From assembly GCF_011745365.1 (NCBI RefSeq), contig NW_024468919.1, positions 434,001-498,000 of the forward strand: a stretch of DNA of 64,000 nucleotides, given 5' to 3'. Position numbers and translations under genes: made by a program. The stretch is from Cryphonectria parasitica EP155 (Eukaryota > Ascomycota > Sordariomycetes > Diaporthales > Cryphonectriaceae). This document shows positions 46,916 to 57,410 of the stretch, piece after piece. Position 1 is the stretch's first letter. Each line of letters opens with the position of its first letter. The notes beneath the pieces are model-generated. The model was not told the origin of the DNA. It was given only the letters and a program-made list of their open reading frames with translations, and did no database searches.

Positions 46916-47190
46916 AGGGGGAGGGGGGAGAGTAGACCTGTCCAAATGAGTGGGTGTGCCTTTTTTTTTTTACCGGATGAAGTACTACCATCTAGAAGAA
47001 GAAACACTTAACCTTAGGTAGAGATTTAGTTATTTGTTGGTAGACAGGAAGGCTTGGACTTGTGCAGCTCCAAAAGTGTAGAATTAGCAGTAGGTGTGGT
47101 TCTGGCCATAATAGAACCGAGCGAGTACACTTATTTAGACAATTAATTAGTGATTCATGACTTACAGCGCCCTGTACCGCAACCAGGCGC

Positions 47191-47424
47191 TCATGTCGAG
47201 AAATTGGCCCTGGCGCGCCACGAAGCAGCCCGCCTCAGCGAAGGACACGGGGTAGAGTAAAGTCGAATACTAATGATAGAAGCACGGCCTAGCTGCAGGG
47301 TAGAGCCCCGGTCGAGCATGTAGCTGAACCAGAAGAGAATGGCCTTTGTATCGTCGAGAATGGTGGTCACGCTGCTATCGGCGTCCACAGTACTGCCCTT
47401 GGCGTGGTGGTAGTCTAGAAACAC
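47191..47424 (-). pseudogene. Decayed duplicate of part of the Zn2Cys6 gene
   Basis: The minus strand encodes YHHAKGSTVDADSS, then VTTILDDTKAILFWFSYMLD, then RGSTLQLGRASII. This matches the middle homology domain of the regulator at 39518-43044 (VTTVLDDKKAILFWFSYMLD, then RGLALRLGRAPII). The DNA is also clearly alike, for example in the block around 47300-47345 versus 40770-40815. Similarity fades within roughly 200 bp on either side. The piece lacks a start, a zinc cluster and splice continuity, so it is a relic of a duplication of this gene or of a close paralogue. Confidence 0.8.
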
Positions 47425-47900
47425 GGAGGAAAAAGAATGAGCGGAAAATTTCGTTCATCAAGGTTAATTCAAATATATGCAGAGTCCTTGTTATTAGACA
47501 GAGAAGATGAGCTGTGGTAAAGTTTAGGAAAGGTAGCTTATTTGACTTATGGAAAGGATGGGACTTTGCCATGACTCCAAGTAAAGGGCTATGGGCATAC
47601 CAATCTAGGAGAGATGGTCGCATGACCACGATCAAACTTTTTAGTCTTTTGTTATGTATTTTGATTGTGAACATGCTCCTCCTTATCCTGTTCTAAAACA
47701 TTCGAATCTATTTTTATAGCTAGATTGTTTTTACTGAGCTAGGCTTGCCTAGTGCTGAAAAGATCCCTTCGGTCCTTCCTAGGTTGATCAACTAGGGAGA
47801 ACAACAACTAAAATAGACTGCAGAGCTACAATACACGTCAACTGAGTAGCTGTTCGTGCAAGTAGATTGTTAAGAAACAATGCATATAAAATGCCGAGCC

Positions 47901-47923
47901 CTCTCTCTCTCTCTCTCTCTCTC
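47901..47923. repeat. (CT)n microsatellite
   Basis: A pure CT dinucleotide run of 23 nt, about 270 bp upstream of the gene at 48191. Confidence 0.9.
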
Positions 47924-48190
47924 CGTCTCGATTTCCGCTTCCACAGTTTTCCCACCTCCAAACAAAAGCTTTTATCCTAAGCTATTCCAGCACATTTTCA
48001 TCCTTCTGACATTACCTTTATCCTAGATACAGCATAGCCGACGCATCGAGAAACCTAAAAGAGGACGGCAGTGTCCTCTACCCCAGAACCACCGACATTC
48101 CTCAACCACACCATCTATCGAGAGAGACAGACATCCGTCCAGACGTCCGGCAAAAGACCCCGGACTCAATTCTCCGCGGGGCCTTGCAAG

Positions 48191-49048
48191 ATGGGACCAA
48201 GGCGTTCCTTGCCCGAGTGGCAGGTTGGTGACATTGCCTTCCTGCGCACACACCAATGTTTCAGTGCTGCAGACTTTGACAGCCTCATCCGCTGTCGCTA
48301 CATCTCGCCCAAGGCGACATGTCACCCCTGCATCGTCCTGGCCGTCCACAACGCCAGGGCGATTGTCTCGCCCATCTCAGCCTTCAGCACTGAGAACAAC
48401 AACTTCCGCCCGCCCTGGGAGCAGAGGTGCCACCGGTCCAAGGTGACGGACCACTTCCGGGCGTTTGAGGGGACAAGCCGGCCCAACAACAGGCATCCCG
48501 CCCTCCGCCTGGCTGAGGAGTCGATGACGCTGCCGAAGCCCAGAGCATCCTGGGTCTATCTCCAGCACTTCTTCTGTGTGCCTTTTTCCGTCCTGGGCTG
48601 GTTCGACAAGTCCGACACCCTACTCCGTGTCCACCCGGACTCAGTCGCCCAGCTGAACGAGGGCATCAAGAAGTTCGAGGACGACTACAGGCTCGCCATG
48701 GCTAGGCTCATGGCATCCTCAGCCAGCAGTCCTCATAAGAGAGGCTCGCTCCAGCCCAGTCTCCACCACCACGGCCGCCGTCACTGCGCCTCGACGCCGA
48801 CCTACACCCCGGCTACGGCTCGTGTGCCTTCCTGCTCCTCTGCCGCGACCCTCAAGCTGCCGGCGGCCATGTCTGTTTGTCCACCTGTTGTCGGCGCGGA
48901 ACAGACCGTCAGCAAGGTTCCGTCCGCCAACGTGTCGTCGTCCAAGCCGACCTGGAGCCAGATTGCCGCCAGGACTTCGGCTTCAATGCTTCAAACCAAG
49001 TGCGCTGCATCGCAGATGCCGAGACCCAACGTCTTGAGTGCATTCTGA
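48191..49048 (+). CDS. Conserved fungal protein of unknown function
   Basis: This single-exon gene encodes 285 aa. I place the start at ATG 48191 (MGPRRSLPEWQVGDIAFL); the frame is open upstream but has only a GTG there. The core, residues 8-170, has the style of a fungal family I know only as hypothetical: WQVGDIAFL, CHPCIVLAVHNARAIVSPIS, FRAFEGTSRPNNRHPALRL, LPKPRASWVYLQHFFCVPFS and RFDKS-like WFDKSDTLLRVHPDSV. The first part is compatible with a small beta-barrel domain. The C-terminal 110 residues are Ser/Pro/Ala-rich and probably disordered. No signal peptide or membrane segment is present. Confidence 0.75.
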   Translation: MGPRRSLPEWQVGDIAFLRTHQCFSAADFDSLIRCRYISPKATCHPCIVLAVHNARAIVSPISAFSTENNNFRPPWEQRCHRSKVTDHFRAFEGTSRPNNRHPALRLAEESMTLPKPRASWVYLQHFFCVPFSVLGWFDKSDTLLRVHPDSVAQLNEGIKKFEDDYRLAMARLMASSASSPHKRGSLQPSLHHHGRRHCASTPTYTPATARVPSCSSAATLKLPAAMSVCPPVVGAEQTVSKVPSANVSSSKPTWSQIAARTSASMLQTKCAASQMPRPNVLSAF

Positions 49049-49907
49049 TGATGGCGAGCTTGTCGATGCCGTGGCATAAGCATCTTTGCTTGAGAACAGA
49101 GGGTTGGAAGGAAACGGAGGAACTCGCATACCAGTCGAGAAACTGATTAGATTGGGACCATGGATGTATGGCATTTCTTGAGATACTCAGTGATCACGTT
49201 GCATGAGATTTGGCGCAAAGAATGTTAGGCTGGGGGAAGGCGGGAAGGGGATAATATCACCAATGACCTTGTTATGGGATATAGGATGGATGAGACATGC
49301 GCTCAAGTAATTATGACATGAATGATGATGTGCTTATGAGAGAATTATGAATAAGAAAAAACTGTTACACAAGATAAAAAGCTCAAAGATGCATCAATGA
49401 TTTGAAGTTCACAGTATGAGAGATTATCACCCTCTTAGGTGTCTGTGTTGTTTGGGCTGTTAATATGCATCTCAAACAGAGCAGAGACTGGTGGGAAAGG
49501 AAGGGGGGTTGGATGGAATGAGGCCCTTGTCTGGGTTAGGGTACTTGATAACGATAACGTGGCTCAACTCCTCTTTTCGCTGCTGAAAGGCAGTTGTGCA
49601 AATTTGTACTGGTAATGGCAATGCTGTGACAGGCCCATCTTGGTGGGGGTTTTTAAGGGCTTAGTTACAGTGGGCTGCCCCCGGATTGACAACGTCACAG
49701 CACTGAGAAGCAGGGGCTAATACAGTGGGGAAGAGCAGGGGTTTTAGACAAGGGGCCAGGGGGAGACGCCCCGAATTCCTCAACATTTCGCGTGACAGCA
49801 GCCATCGTGGGTTTCTTGTCTTTCCTCCTGTGCTGTAGCACAAACTCCCACACCCACACATCCACACAACGTGCTGGGGGGCCCAAGATAGAGACAGGCA
49901 TATCACT
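49049..49907. other. Intergenic spacer upstream of MCP1
   Basis: No gene is seen. The region contains only short frames and a purine-rich stretch near 49490-49520. Confidence 0.5.
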
Positions 49908-51061
49908 ATGGATGCCAGGTCTCTGAGGGCAACACCCTCACAAGAGACCTTGATCTCCCTCCTCCAGCTCGAACCACAACCAATTGCAGACACCGACAAA
50001 GAGCTGCCCCCTCTGCCAGAAGAGTCGACCACGACGACAAGATCAATCGGGCTGGAAGACACAGAAAAATTGTTAAGGTCAGGGCCGTCTCGCGGCACCT
50101 CATCTCTGGGTCTCAGTGGGAACAATCATGGCTCCATCTACTACTGTATTACTTCTCCTCCCCCCCCCCTCCCGGCCTCTTCCCACCGCCTTGAGAGAAG
50201 ACCATGATCAATGCAGAAGGATACTAATACGAATACCCATATCTCCTAGTGACACGCATTCAGCGATGGTCGACATATGCCCTCTCAATCTTCACCGGAA
50301 TCCATATTGCCAATACCTCCCTCATCCCCTTGGCCACGAGATCCGTTCCGGCCTCCGAGTCCTACCTACTCCTCGCCCGCGAAATCTACCAGACCCCGCT
50401 CACCGAGCCTCTCTTCATCGCACTCCCCATCGCCGCACACATCGCTTCCGGGATCGCCTTGCGCCTCGTGCGCCGCTCCCAAAACCTCAAGCGCTATGGC
50501 GGTGCTACTCCCGCCGTCTTTCCCCAAAAGTCCTCCACCTCCTCGACGTTCTCCTCCTACTCCTTGACCGGGCCCAGAAGCCCCTGGCCGACCATGAGCC
50601 TCATCTCCCTCGCTGGTTATGGGTTCTCGGTCCTCCTCGCTGGCCACGTCTTCATGAACCGCCTGCTGCCTCTGCATGTCGACGGCGACAGTAGCAATAT
50701 CGGCCTTGCCTACGTCGCGCACGGCTTTGCGCGTCATCCGGCCACCTCCTACCTTGTCTATGGCGGCTTGCTGACAGTAGGCTGCGGGCACATGGTCTGG
50801 GGCTGGGCGACGTGGCTCGGCCTCGGACCCCTGGCTGGCTGGCATACTGACCTGAAGAGCCTGGGGAGCACACGGAACCGTGACGAGGATGCGAGGCGCA
50901 GGAAGAGGAGACGCAGGATGTGGCTCGGAGTGAATGGCGCCGCAGTCATTGGAACGCTGCTGTGGGCGGCGGGAGGGCTGGGCGTCGTGGCGAGAGGGGG
51001 ACGGATGGATGGATGGGTTGGGAAGGTCTATGATGATTTATATGCCACTGTCGGCCAATAG
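49908..51061 (+). CDS. MCP1: Mcp1-type mitochondrial membrane protein
   Basis: Two exons, 49908-50145 and 50250-51061, are joined by a 104-nt intron (GTATTA...CCTAG); the split codon gives IYYLTRIQRWSTYA. The product is 349 aa. Mcp1 was identified in yeast as a suppressor of ERMES (Mdm10) loss; it is a mitochondrial outer-membrane protein acting in lipid homeostasis with Vps13. Sequence support: the family block TRIQRWSTYALSIFTGIHI followed by NTSLIPLATRSVPASESYLL, then several hydrophobic segments (EPLFIALPIAAHIASGIAL, MSLISLAGYGFSVLLAGHVF, YLVYGGLLTVGCGHMVWGWA, GVNGAAVIGTLLWAAGGLGV) with conserved histidines. The N-terminal 75 residues are hydrophilic. A basic cluster (RRRKRRRR) separates the last two membrane segments. 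The C10 run at 50160-50169 lies inside the intron. Confidence 0.87.
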
Positions 51062-51372
51062 AGAGGCAGGAAGGCCTTATCATGATGTCCAAAAGCCAGA
51101 GACGGATGGTAGATACTTGCCATGTCAGATATAGAACATTGTTATACATGCACAAAGGTCGCATAAGAGATTGGCTAGAGATAGACACCTGGCATATCAG
51201 AAAGCATTGTATATTCCTTTGCGCACAGCATGGAGCTCTGTGTCTACACTGGTGTGGCAGATATAGCCATATTTTATCGTGTTCTGGGAGCCACTTGGAC
51301 CTATATCTAGCCTGATTGAGGCAGTGGCGTGCACTGCCATCAGATTGGATACTGCGCCCTTTCAAAAGCTGC

Positions 51373-51871
51373 TCATATGATACCTGCTAATAAATAAACT
51401 CGCGGTTTCCCGCCATGGCACCAGGAAATTAGCAGCGGAATCGCGACAACGGCAGGAACAAAGGAACGTCCTAGCTCGATCCACGAATCGTCAGCAACGA
51501 TACAATTTATTTTTGTGAGATGATCCGCGACTGGAACCTGTGTAAGCAGTGGAGATGATGAGGGTTGGGGAGGGGGGGGGGGGGGCGATCTACTTGATTT
51601 CATATACTGAACCGTTCATTTGTAGAGGAACACACCTGCCAGGTAGGATTGAAATGCTGAAGACGAGGCATAGAAGACGGGACCTGCGGTGAAGTGAGTT
51701 GGTCACATCTGGCCCCGTTCAAATATTACTTGCGAGTATCCAGACGCCCACTTTTGATTCGAATATGCCGTTCTTGATGAGCTCAGACTGCATCGTATAG
51801 TTGAACCCGGACGGGATGACGAGGGCAACGGGAATACCAGCCTTCATGCGGGAGTATACCAGACCTCGCAT
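51373..51871 (-). CDS. Small three-exon gene with hydrophobic stretches, or gene fragment
   Basis: Three coding-like blocks join through well-placed introns on the minus strand: 51871-51730, 51683-51634 and 51537-51373, total 118 aa. Intron 1 is 46 nt and intron 2 is 96 nt with a C14 tract inside. Both junctions keep frame and give a smooth protein: IPVALVIPSGFNYTMQSEL, then VGVWILASPVFYASSSAF, then VADHLTKINCIVADDSWIEL and SFVPAVVAIPLLISW. It looks like one end of a larger protein with one or two membrane-type segments. I do not recognise the family. A T27 run (minus strand) lies 47-73 nt upstream of the chosen ATG, and no upstream exon was found, so a truncated gene is possible. It converges on MCP1. 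Confidence 0.5.
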
Positions 51872-51917
51872 GCCATTTTTACAGCCCCATATATGGAGAT
51901 ATAGCCGACAAGGAGGC

Positions 51918-51944
51918 AAAAAAAAAAAAAAAAAAAAAAAAAAA
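51918..51944. repeat. Poly(A)27 homopolymer
   Basis: An uninterrupted run of 27 A on the plus strand, the longest homopolymer in the window, just upstream of the small minus-strand gene. It could be a polymerase-slippage tract or the scar of a retrotransposed poly(A) tail; no flanking element is recognised. Confidence 0.9.
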
Positions 51945-54060
51945 TAAGTACAAATACCCATACATCAGGGCCCAGGCAGAACGAAAGGCTCAAGACGATC
52001 GGGCGGCAGACAAGCATCTTATCGGCTTGGCGATGGACCGCAGTACGTGCAGAGCATCGGTGGTACCAGGCGTCGGTTCAGAGTAGACCTTACAAAGCTC
52101 CTTTTGTTGAGTCGGGTAATTTTGGCCTCAGTATTGTGGGTGCATGCGTGCTCAGACAGGAGGCAGTTACAGCGCGATCATGGTCCATGACACCGCTCCG
52201 GACGTCCAACCAAACAGAGAACCCCCCGCCAGCCTCCGAAACATTCTGTGAAAAAGAGAGAAAAAAGGTGCAACATGATGACGTTAATAATGTTGAGGCT
52301 GACAGGCAACTGATGGTGTAATTACGGCAGGTGCCCGTCGTTTCGTTGGACTTGTTTCACATGATGCCGCGGCCAGAGCTCAGAGATCGACGACAGCAAG
52401 AAAGAAACTCCAAGCCAAGGAAATGAAAAATGAGGAAGCAAACGACCAGTGATCAAACGGGCCTGCGGATCTCATGCAGGTCTGTCATGAAAAGAGATAG
52501 ACTAGCGGACGACAATTAAGTACTTAATCAGAGAATGACACTAAAGGCACGGAAACACGTACACATACTCACACTACACGCTTACAGAGAGAGACCGAGA
52601 GAGCGGGAGGATGTTGGCATGCATAAAATTGTGGAGAAAGTCGTCAGTCATGTGATTAAACTCGCCTGCCCTGGCCGATGCTAATATAGAGATCGGAAAT
52701 AATGCCCTTACGCGATGCATGCAAGACAGCAAACAATTTCTAATGTTGACTGCCCGTCTTCCTCAGGATCCCCTTCCCAATTCTGTGTATTCTCCAAGTG
52801 CCGCCGTGTTCATCATCCCAAGCCACCTCGACGCTGAATGCTTCTTCGGGCTAAGTCTAGCCGTTATTGGTGGAAGAAGTGGTCTCCCTTCCGTCGTTGC
52901 AGCCGTTAATACAGGTAACAGTTGGCGTATTGACGTCTTGCATCTCGTATAAGAGGTCAAGTGAGTGTGTTGGCAATGCTGTGCAACCAAAAACAAAACT
53001 GGGCTAGCCTGGGCCGCGATTTGATTGCTGTGTTACGGTCGGGCGTTGCCGGAAGTCCAACATGTGATCCTGAGTGGATGATAGGGAATTCGTTCAAGAC
53101 GTTTCGTAAGAGAAGAATAAGATGGTGGGGGGGGGGGGGATAGATTGATCTGCAGTAGAACAACAAGAAGCAAATGCAGGTGTGCGCTGAAGACAAACTT
53201 CAAAGCTGTCAACTGGCTGAGCGAGGCTTGACCTTACCCTATCGGGGAATATATGAATTCCCCGCTAAGTGAAAAATAGCAGTGTCAGTATGTACATACC
53301 CGCATGCCCCCACCCCCCCCCCCCTCCTCCATTACAAGACGGCAGCCTTACTTGACTGTTTGCTGATCCAATGCAGCATGCCTAGAGAAATCTCTAAATG
53401 CATGGTAGAAGCCGAAATCCCAACAGGAAGATTTCCTGACACGCATAAGTAAGATGGAAATGTCATGGCACATTAGAGTCACAGTGATGACAACCTGTGA
53501 AGCGGTGATGACAAGGCTGGCAGCCGTGCAATCATTCGTGCAGAGCTGGCCAGCTGTTGAGATCTCTTAAATGAAACTGTAGATTCCCGAGACCTGGGAG
53601 TTTTTGTTTATCATATGGCCAGAAAAAAAAATGACCAACCATTCAAACGCGTAGACATAGCCAGTATCCAAAACAGTGTGGGGTCACGAGATGCTTTTGC
53701 TGCAGGCCAAAGCAAGCCGCAAAGATACATGTAATATATGCAGGCAGCGCACAGACCAGAAAACTTTGGAAGTGAGGCGACTGCCTGCAGGGGGAGGAGA
53801 GGCAAGCAGGAGGAGAGGATCATATTTGTCCCGCGCACATAAACTGTTATTTGTTTCCCCTCGCGTTCAGCCTTTTGTTTCTTTCTAAAATATTTCAATT
53901 TTCATCTCCCTTCTTTCTCTTCACCTTTCAGCACATTCAGGCTTCTGTCACTACGCAGACGGGTCTGCCTGTCTTTTTCCTTTGCGTTTTTGTTTGCATT
54001 CCCTTAACCCATCCCTCGTCCCTTTTGCTTTTTGTCAAACACAACACAACACAATCAAGA
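51945..54060. other. Intergenic spacer, no gene called
   Basis: It contains homopolymer runs at 53127-53139 (G13) and 53313-53324 (C12). A 77-codon frame with an ATG at 52719-52952 (+) has no recognisable feature. An ACACA-rich leader directly precedes the ATG at 54061. Confidence 0.5.
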
Positions 54061-55504
54061 ATGTCCAGATTTCTGCACGAGATGGAGGCCAAAGTTGCCA
54101 TGAGCAACACCGCTGCTACCCCTGAGACGTATTCTGAGCCCGGGGTATCCAAATCTGTTGACATCATTGACAGGGAGTACAATGGTGATGTCCAGCATGC
54201 CATGGAGTCTCTCCTCGTGTCTTCCACCCTTCCACCCTCTCCTGAGAGTCCCATCGTCTACAACTACAAGCTGTCAAATGACCACTTCCAGGAGGCTCGA
54301 GCCTACCTAGCAGCTCATAACAATCAGCACCGGTATGAAGAAACTATTTATTTACTCAAGCTTCAGTCCTTTTCTTCTGCCTTCTCATTGGCCTTTCATA
54401 TGGCACTTCCTTTCCAGAAGTCTCTGAATTGCTACCACTTTTGGCTTTTTGTGATCTTGAGAAGCCTTCTGCTAATACTTGCCTCATCGCAATGCAGATG
54501 TATGACCACTGGGGACTTGTTGGTAGTCAAGATGGACGTTTGGCCTTGTGAGAAGTCCTGGCTGTGGCTTACAGCCCAGATTGAGAACCAGCGCCTCGAG
54601 CTTGCTGAGCACACCAATGATCCTCTGGTCACCAACTACATGAATGAGCTCGGAGTTGATTCTACCACCCAGAAAGAGTTGTCTCAACGTCTGCAGATGC
54701 CGGCCTGTACTCCCTGCAAGAACCCCCTGCCAGAGTCTGCTGCTCCTGCCTTGAGCCCTTCTGGAAAGTCTGCCACTCCCTCCAGTTTCCAGGAACATCC
54801 TGATACCCCCTCCTCCGGAACTGCGGAGGAATCTGGTATGAACAAATCTATATCCTCTGACGAGGGTCTGAATGATACTTCTTGCCCCAGAACTGTGGTC
54901 ATCATGCTGTCTGCTCGTGACAACACCTGGGAGGACCTGATCGAGAAGATTAAGCACATGCTCTTCTCTCCATGGATTGAGCAGCGCCGAGGTGATATCC
55001 GCCTGGCCCTCGCCATCAAGGGACCTTCTGACGAAGACCTCCGTGAGGGCAATCGCGAGGTTCGTGTGGGTATCTGGCGTCTTCGCTCCGGCACTCGAGG
55101 TGCTGAGGCCATGGACACTGTGTTCGACAAGGTTCGTCCATCCAGTCCTCTTTCACTCGCCTATCGGCCTTCTGTTTCAAAATGCCTAGTCTCCTAATAT
55201 TCTACTCCGGGGGGAATAGATCATTCGTGACAAACACGGCCGTCACCGTGTCAGCCCCAGTGCTGCCATCGTCCTCACCTGGCGGGACTTCTTGCGCCCC
55301 TACCTCGGCCGCGACGAGGAGCCCCTGGGACTGGCCAGCCTCTTGGAGAATGAGCTCCTGGTCATTCCCTACGGCGTCCTCCTCCAGGAAATCGAGAAGG
55401 ACGAGCGTATGCTGGCTCTGCCGGATGAGGAGTTCCGGGATATATTCCGGTTTGAGCGCATCCCGGAGCCCACCAATAACACCCACGAACTCGAAATGGC
55501 TTAG
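54061..55504 (+). CDS. Unrecognised 396-aa protein
   Basis: Three exons: 54061-54332, 54498-55131 and 55220-55504. Intron 1 (165 nt, GTATGA...TGCAG with branch-like GCTAATAC) has a length divisible by three and no stop, so both spliced and retained forms are translatable. Intron 2 is 88 nt. The product is hydrophilic. The N-terminal half is partly disordered (Ser/Thr/Pro). The C-terminal half looks folded: WEDLIEKIKHMLFSPWIEQ, IRLALAIKGPSDEDL, VRVGIWRLRSGTR, VLTWRDFLRPYLGRDEEP and LLENELLVIPYGVLLQEIEK. I see no catalytic motif and recognise no family. The start is the first ATG after an ACACA-rich leader. Confidence 0.7.
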
Positions 55505-56126
55505 ACACCCCCCTCCTCTGCCCCTGGTGTTCCATGACAATGATCTAGTACAGACACTCAGGCAAGTCAAGAGCACTGCAACAAAGCACAGCAACGGACT
55601 CAACAGCTGGCAAGATGTACTATCAGTGTCAGTGTCGAGTGCTTTAAAGAATGGGGATTTACTCATCAACAACTGAAGTTTTGAGAAAGGGAGGAAAAAA
55701 TCCTGATGAAAAGGAAAGAGAAATATCTGACACAGGGGCAAGGGATCAGTGGGTAGAAGACATACAGTCTAAATCTTCGTGATTTCTCCCTGCTAAGATA
55801 GATCCCACTTGTTGTTCTCACAGTATGGCTACATAGTAGGATACTTCTATCAGTTCATGTAACGTTGCAGGCTTTTGGTCCCCGTAATTAGTTGGTCTTC
55901 TTAGATGCAACCTTCGTGATTGGATGATGTTATCGTGCAAGCAAGTCTGGATTATTGATATATGACAAGACATGGAACGGCTGTGGTCACTCGTAAACCA
56001 AAACTTTTCTTGTACACTCTGAATTGTGTTTGCACGATTTTCATTTTCCACCTGCTACCAAACATTTCTCTGCACTGATGTATGAAGATCGCTGCCCAGG
56101 CAGAGTTCCCCAGGACCAGAATGATA

Positions 56127-56658
56127 TCATAAAGTCGCGCCCTTGAGGTTCCTTGCAACGTCTAGCAGCCATTTCAGATGAATGATGTTCTCCGTCTCGG
56201 ATACCGCCGCCACAGACACCCCTGCCGGCGCGCTCCAGGCTCCTGCGGTGCTATCGAGGTGTTGCTGTTAGTGCCTGACCACGACAATACCAAAGCCCAT
56301 AATCTGGGCCTCGACGCCGCGCGCCGCCGACAGGACTAAGAACCTTTTGTCGTCGAGGCCATTGCGGGCCAGCAGCTCATACATATCCAGTTTGAGTCGG
56401 GACCCTCTGGGGAAAGGCCACGGCATTTTTGGCGCAAAGAAGGTTGACCTGGTGGTAATGGAGGATGGTATGGGTCATGAGGCGTGGAAAGCCGTCGGTA
56501 CAGTGCGGACAGGCGAAATAGCTGATGCCGTGGGCTTCTACCTCGAGCATTGGTAGGATGTTGTCGAGGCTTGTGGTGTGGGAATGACTGGTGACCTGAC
56601 TGTATGTTGGCAATATTCGCTCTGGGCTAGCAGCTCGCTTCTTGACGGGAATCAGCAA
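56127..56658 (-). pseudogene. Degenerate protein-coding remnant
   Basis: The minus strand contains three coding-like blocks in different frames: ISYFACPHCTDGFPRLMTHT (with CxxC and His spacing like a zinc finger), then LDMYELLARNGLDDKRFLVL followed by SAARGVEAQIMGFG, then VSETENIIHLKWLLDVARNL ending in KGATL and a stop at 56127. A short intron with a CTAAC branch (about 56250-56294) separates blocks two and three, but its phase fails, and block one needs a one-base shift to reach block two. There is no ATG start. I read this as a truncated, frame-damaged gene of unknown family. Confidence 0.45.
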
Positions 56659-56882
56659 GTCCTAATCCTGGCTTTTCTTCTTTCATCGCCTTTGGAGCCT
56701 AGCTACAGTCTACTAAAAGTATATAAGTACAGCATGCAGTCTTGGAGGGCTACATAGGCCAAACCATACCCGCTGGTGGTGGTAATAGTCAATGGAGTAA
56801 ATTTACGGTATTCAAAATAGAAGAACATTCTGATTTCAACCAGCAGAAGAATTGACACCATCTGATAACTTTAAACCAACGT

Positions 56883-57170
56883 CGACCCATTCTGTGATGG
56901 ACGCTGCGGAAGAAATGTCCATTGGTGGAATTCCGGACCTATCTCCAACGAGAGCAAGCAGAGAGAGAGGAGATGTTGGCAGACAAATGGTTCGTTCAGG
57001 TTCCCACTTGGGATGAATGGTTCAGTGTTGAGATATGGCGTCATTTGATTGCGAACGTGGGAAATACGCGGATCCTACCCAGGTGGGCCCAAACGCCATG
57101 CAGGTTGCAGATACAGCAATCGATCCTGGTGGGTGTCTTGTCGATTTTTGATAGCCAGACCGCTTGATAA
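56883..57170 (+). pseudogene. Possible coding remnant
   Basis: Following a TGA in the same frame near 56895, an open stretch reads KCPLVEFRTYLQREQAEREE, then MLADKWFVQVPTWDEWFSVE and IWRHLIANVGNTRILPRW. Composition and codon choice look coding, but no start codon, splice partner or family is evident. It may be an internal exon of a lost gene. Confidence 0.3.
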
Positions 57171-57410
57171 TCTGGTACATAAAAGGAGAGGAAAGAATGT
57201 GAGAATTTGTTGCTTTCAATGCTTTACGCCAGCGACCTGTGTGAATTTCAGGAATTCCTCGTCCTGGTCCAGCTTCTCGCTCTCAGAAGCATTGTAAGCG
57301 AGCAGTCATCGACTCCTGGAATGCCATCCGGGCAGTCGTTGTTCTCCCTGGTATCATTGTCTTAACTCCAAAGTACCCTCAGATTCCCCGCTGTAAAAAG
57401 CACAGGCACC

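Larger units (their letters stand above)
46916..48190. other. Intergenic spacer with TF remnant and CT repeat
   Basis: The only interpretable contents are the regulator remnant at 47191-47424 and the CT repeat at 47901-47923. The rest shows nothing. Confidence 0.5.
55505..57410. other. Spacer with degenerate coding remnants
   Basis: Between two intact plus-strand genes lie the minus-strand remnant at 56127-56658 and the plus-strand remnant at 56883-57170. Nothing else is recognisable; the right end is the promoter of the lyase gene. Confidence 0.45.

Noticed and set aside
52719..52952. 77-codon plus-strand frame with ATG
   Set aside because: Too short and featureless to support as a gene without expression data.
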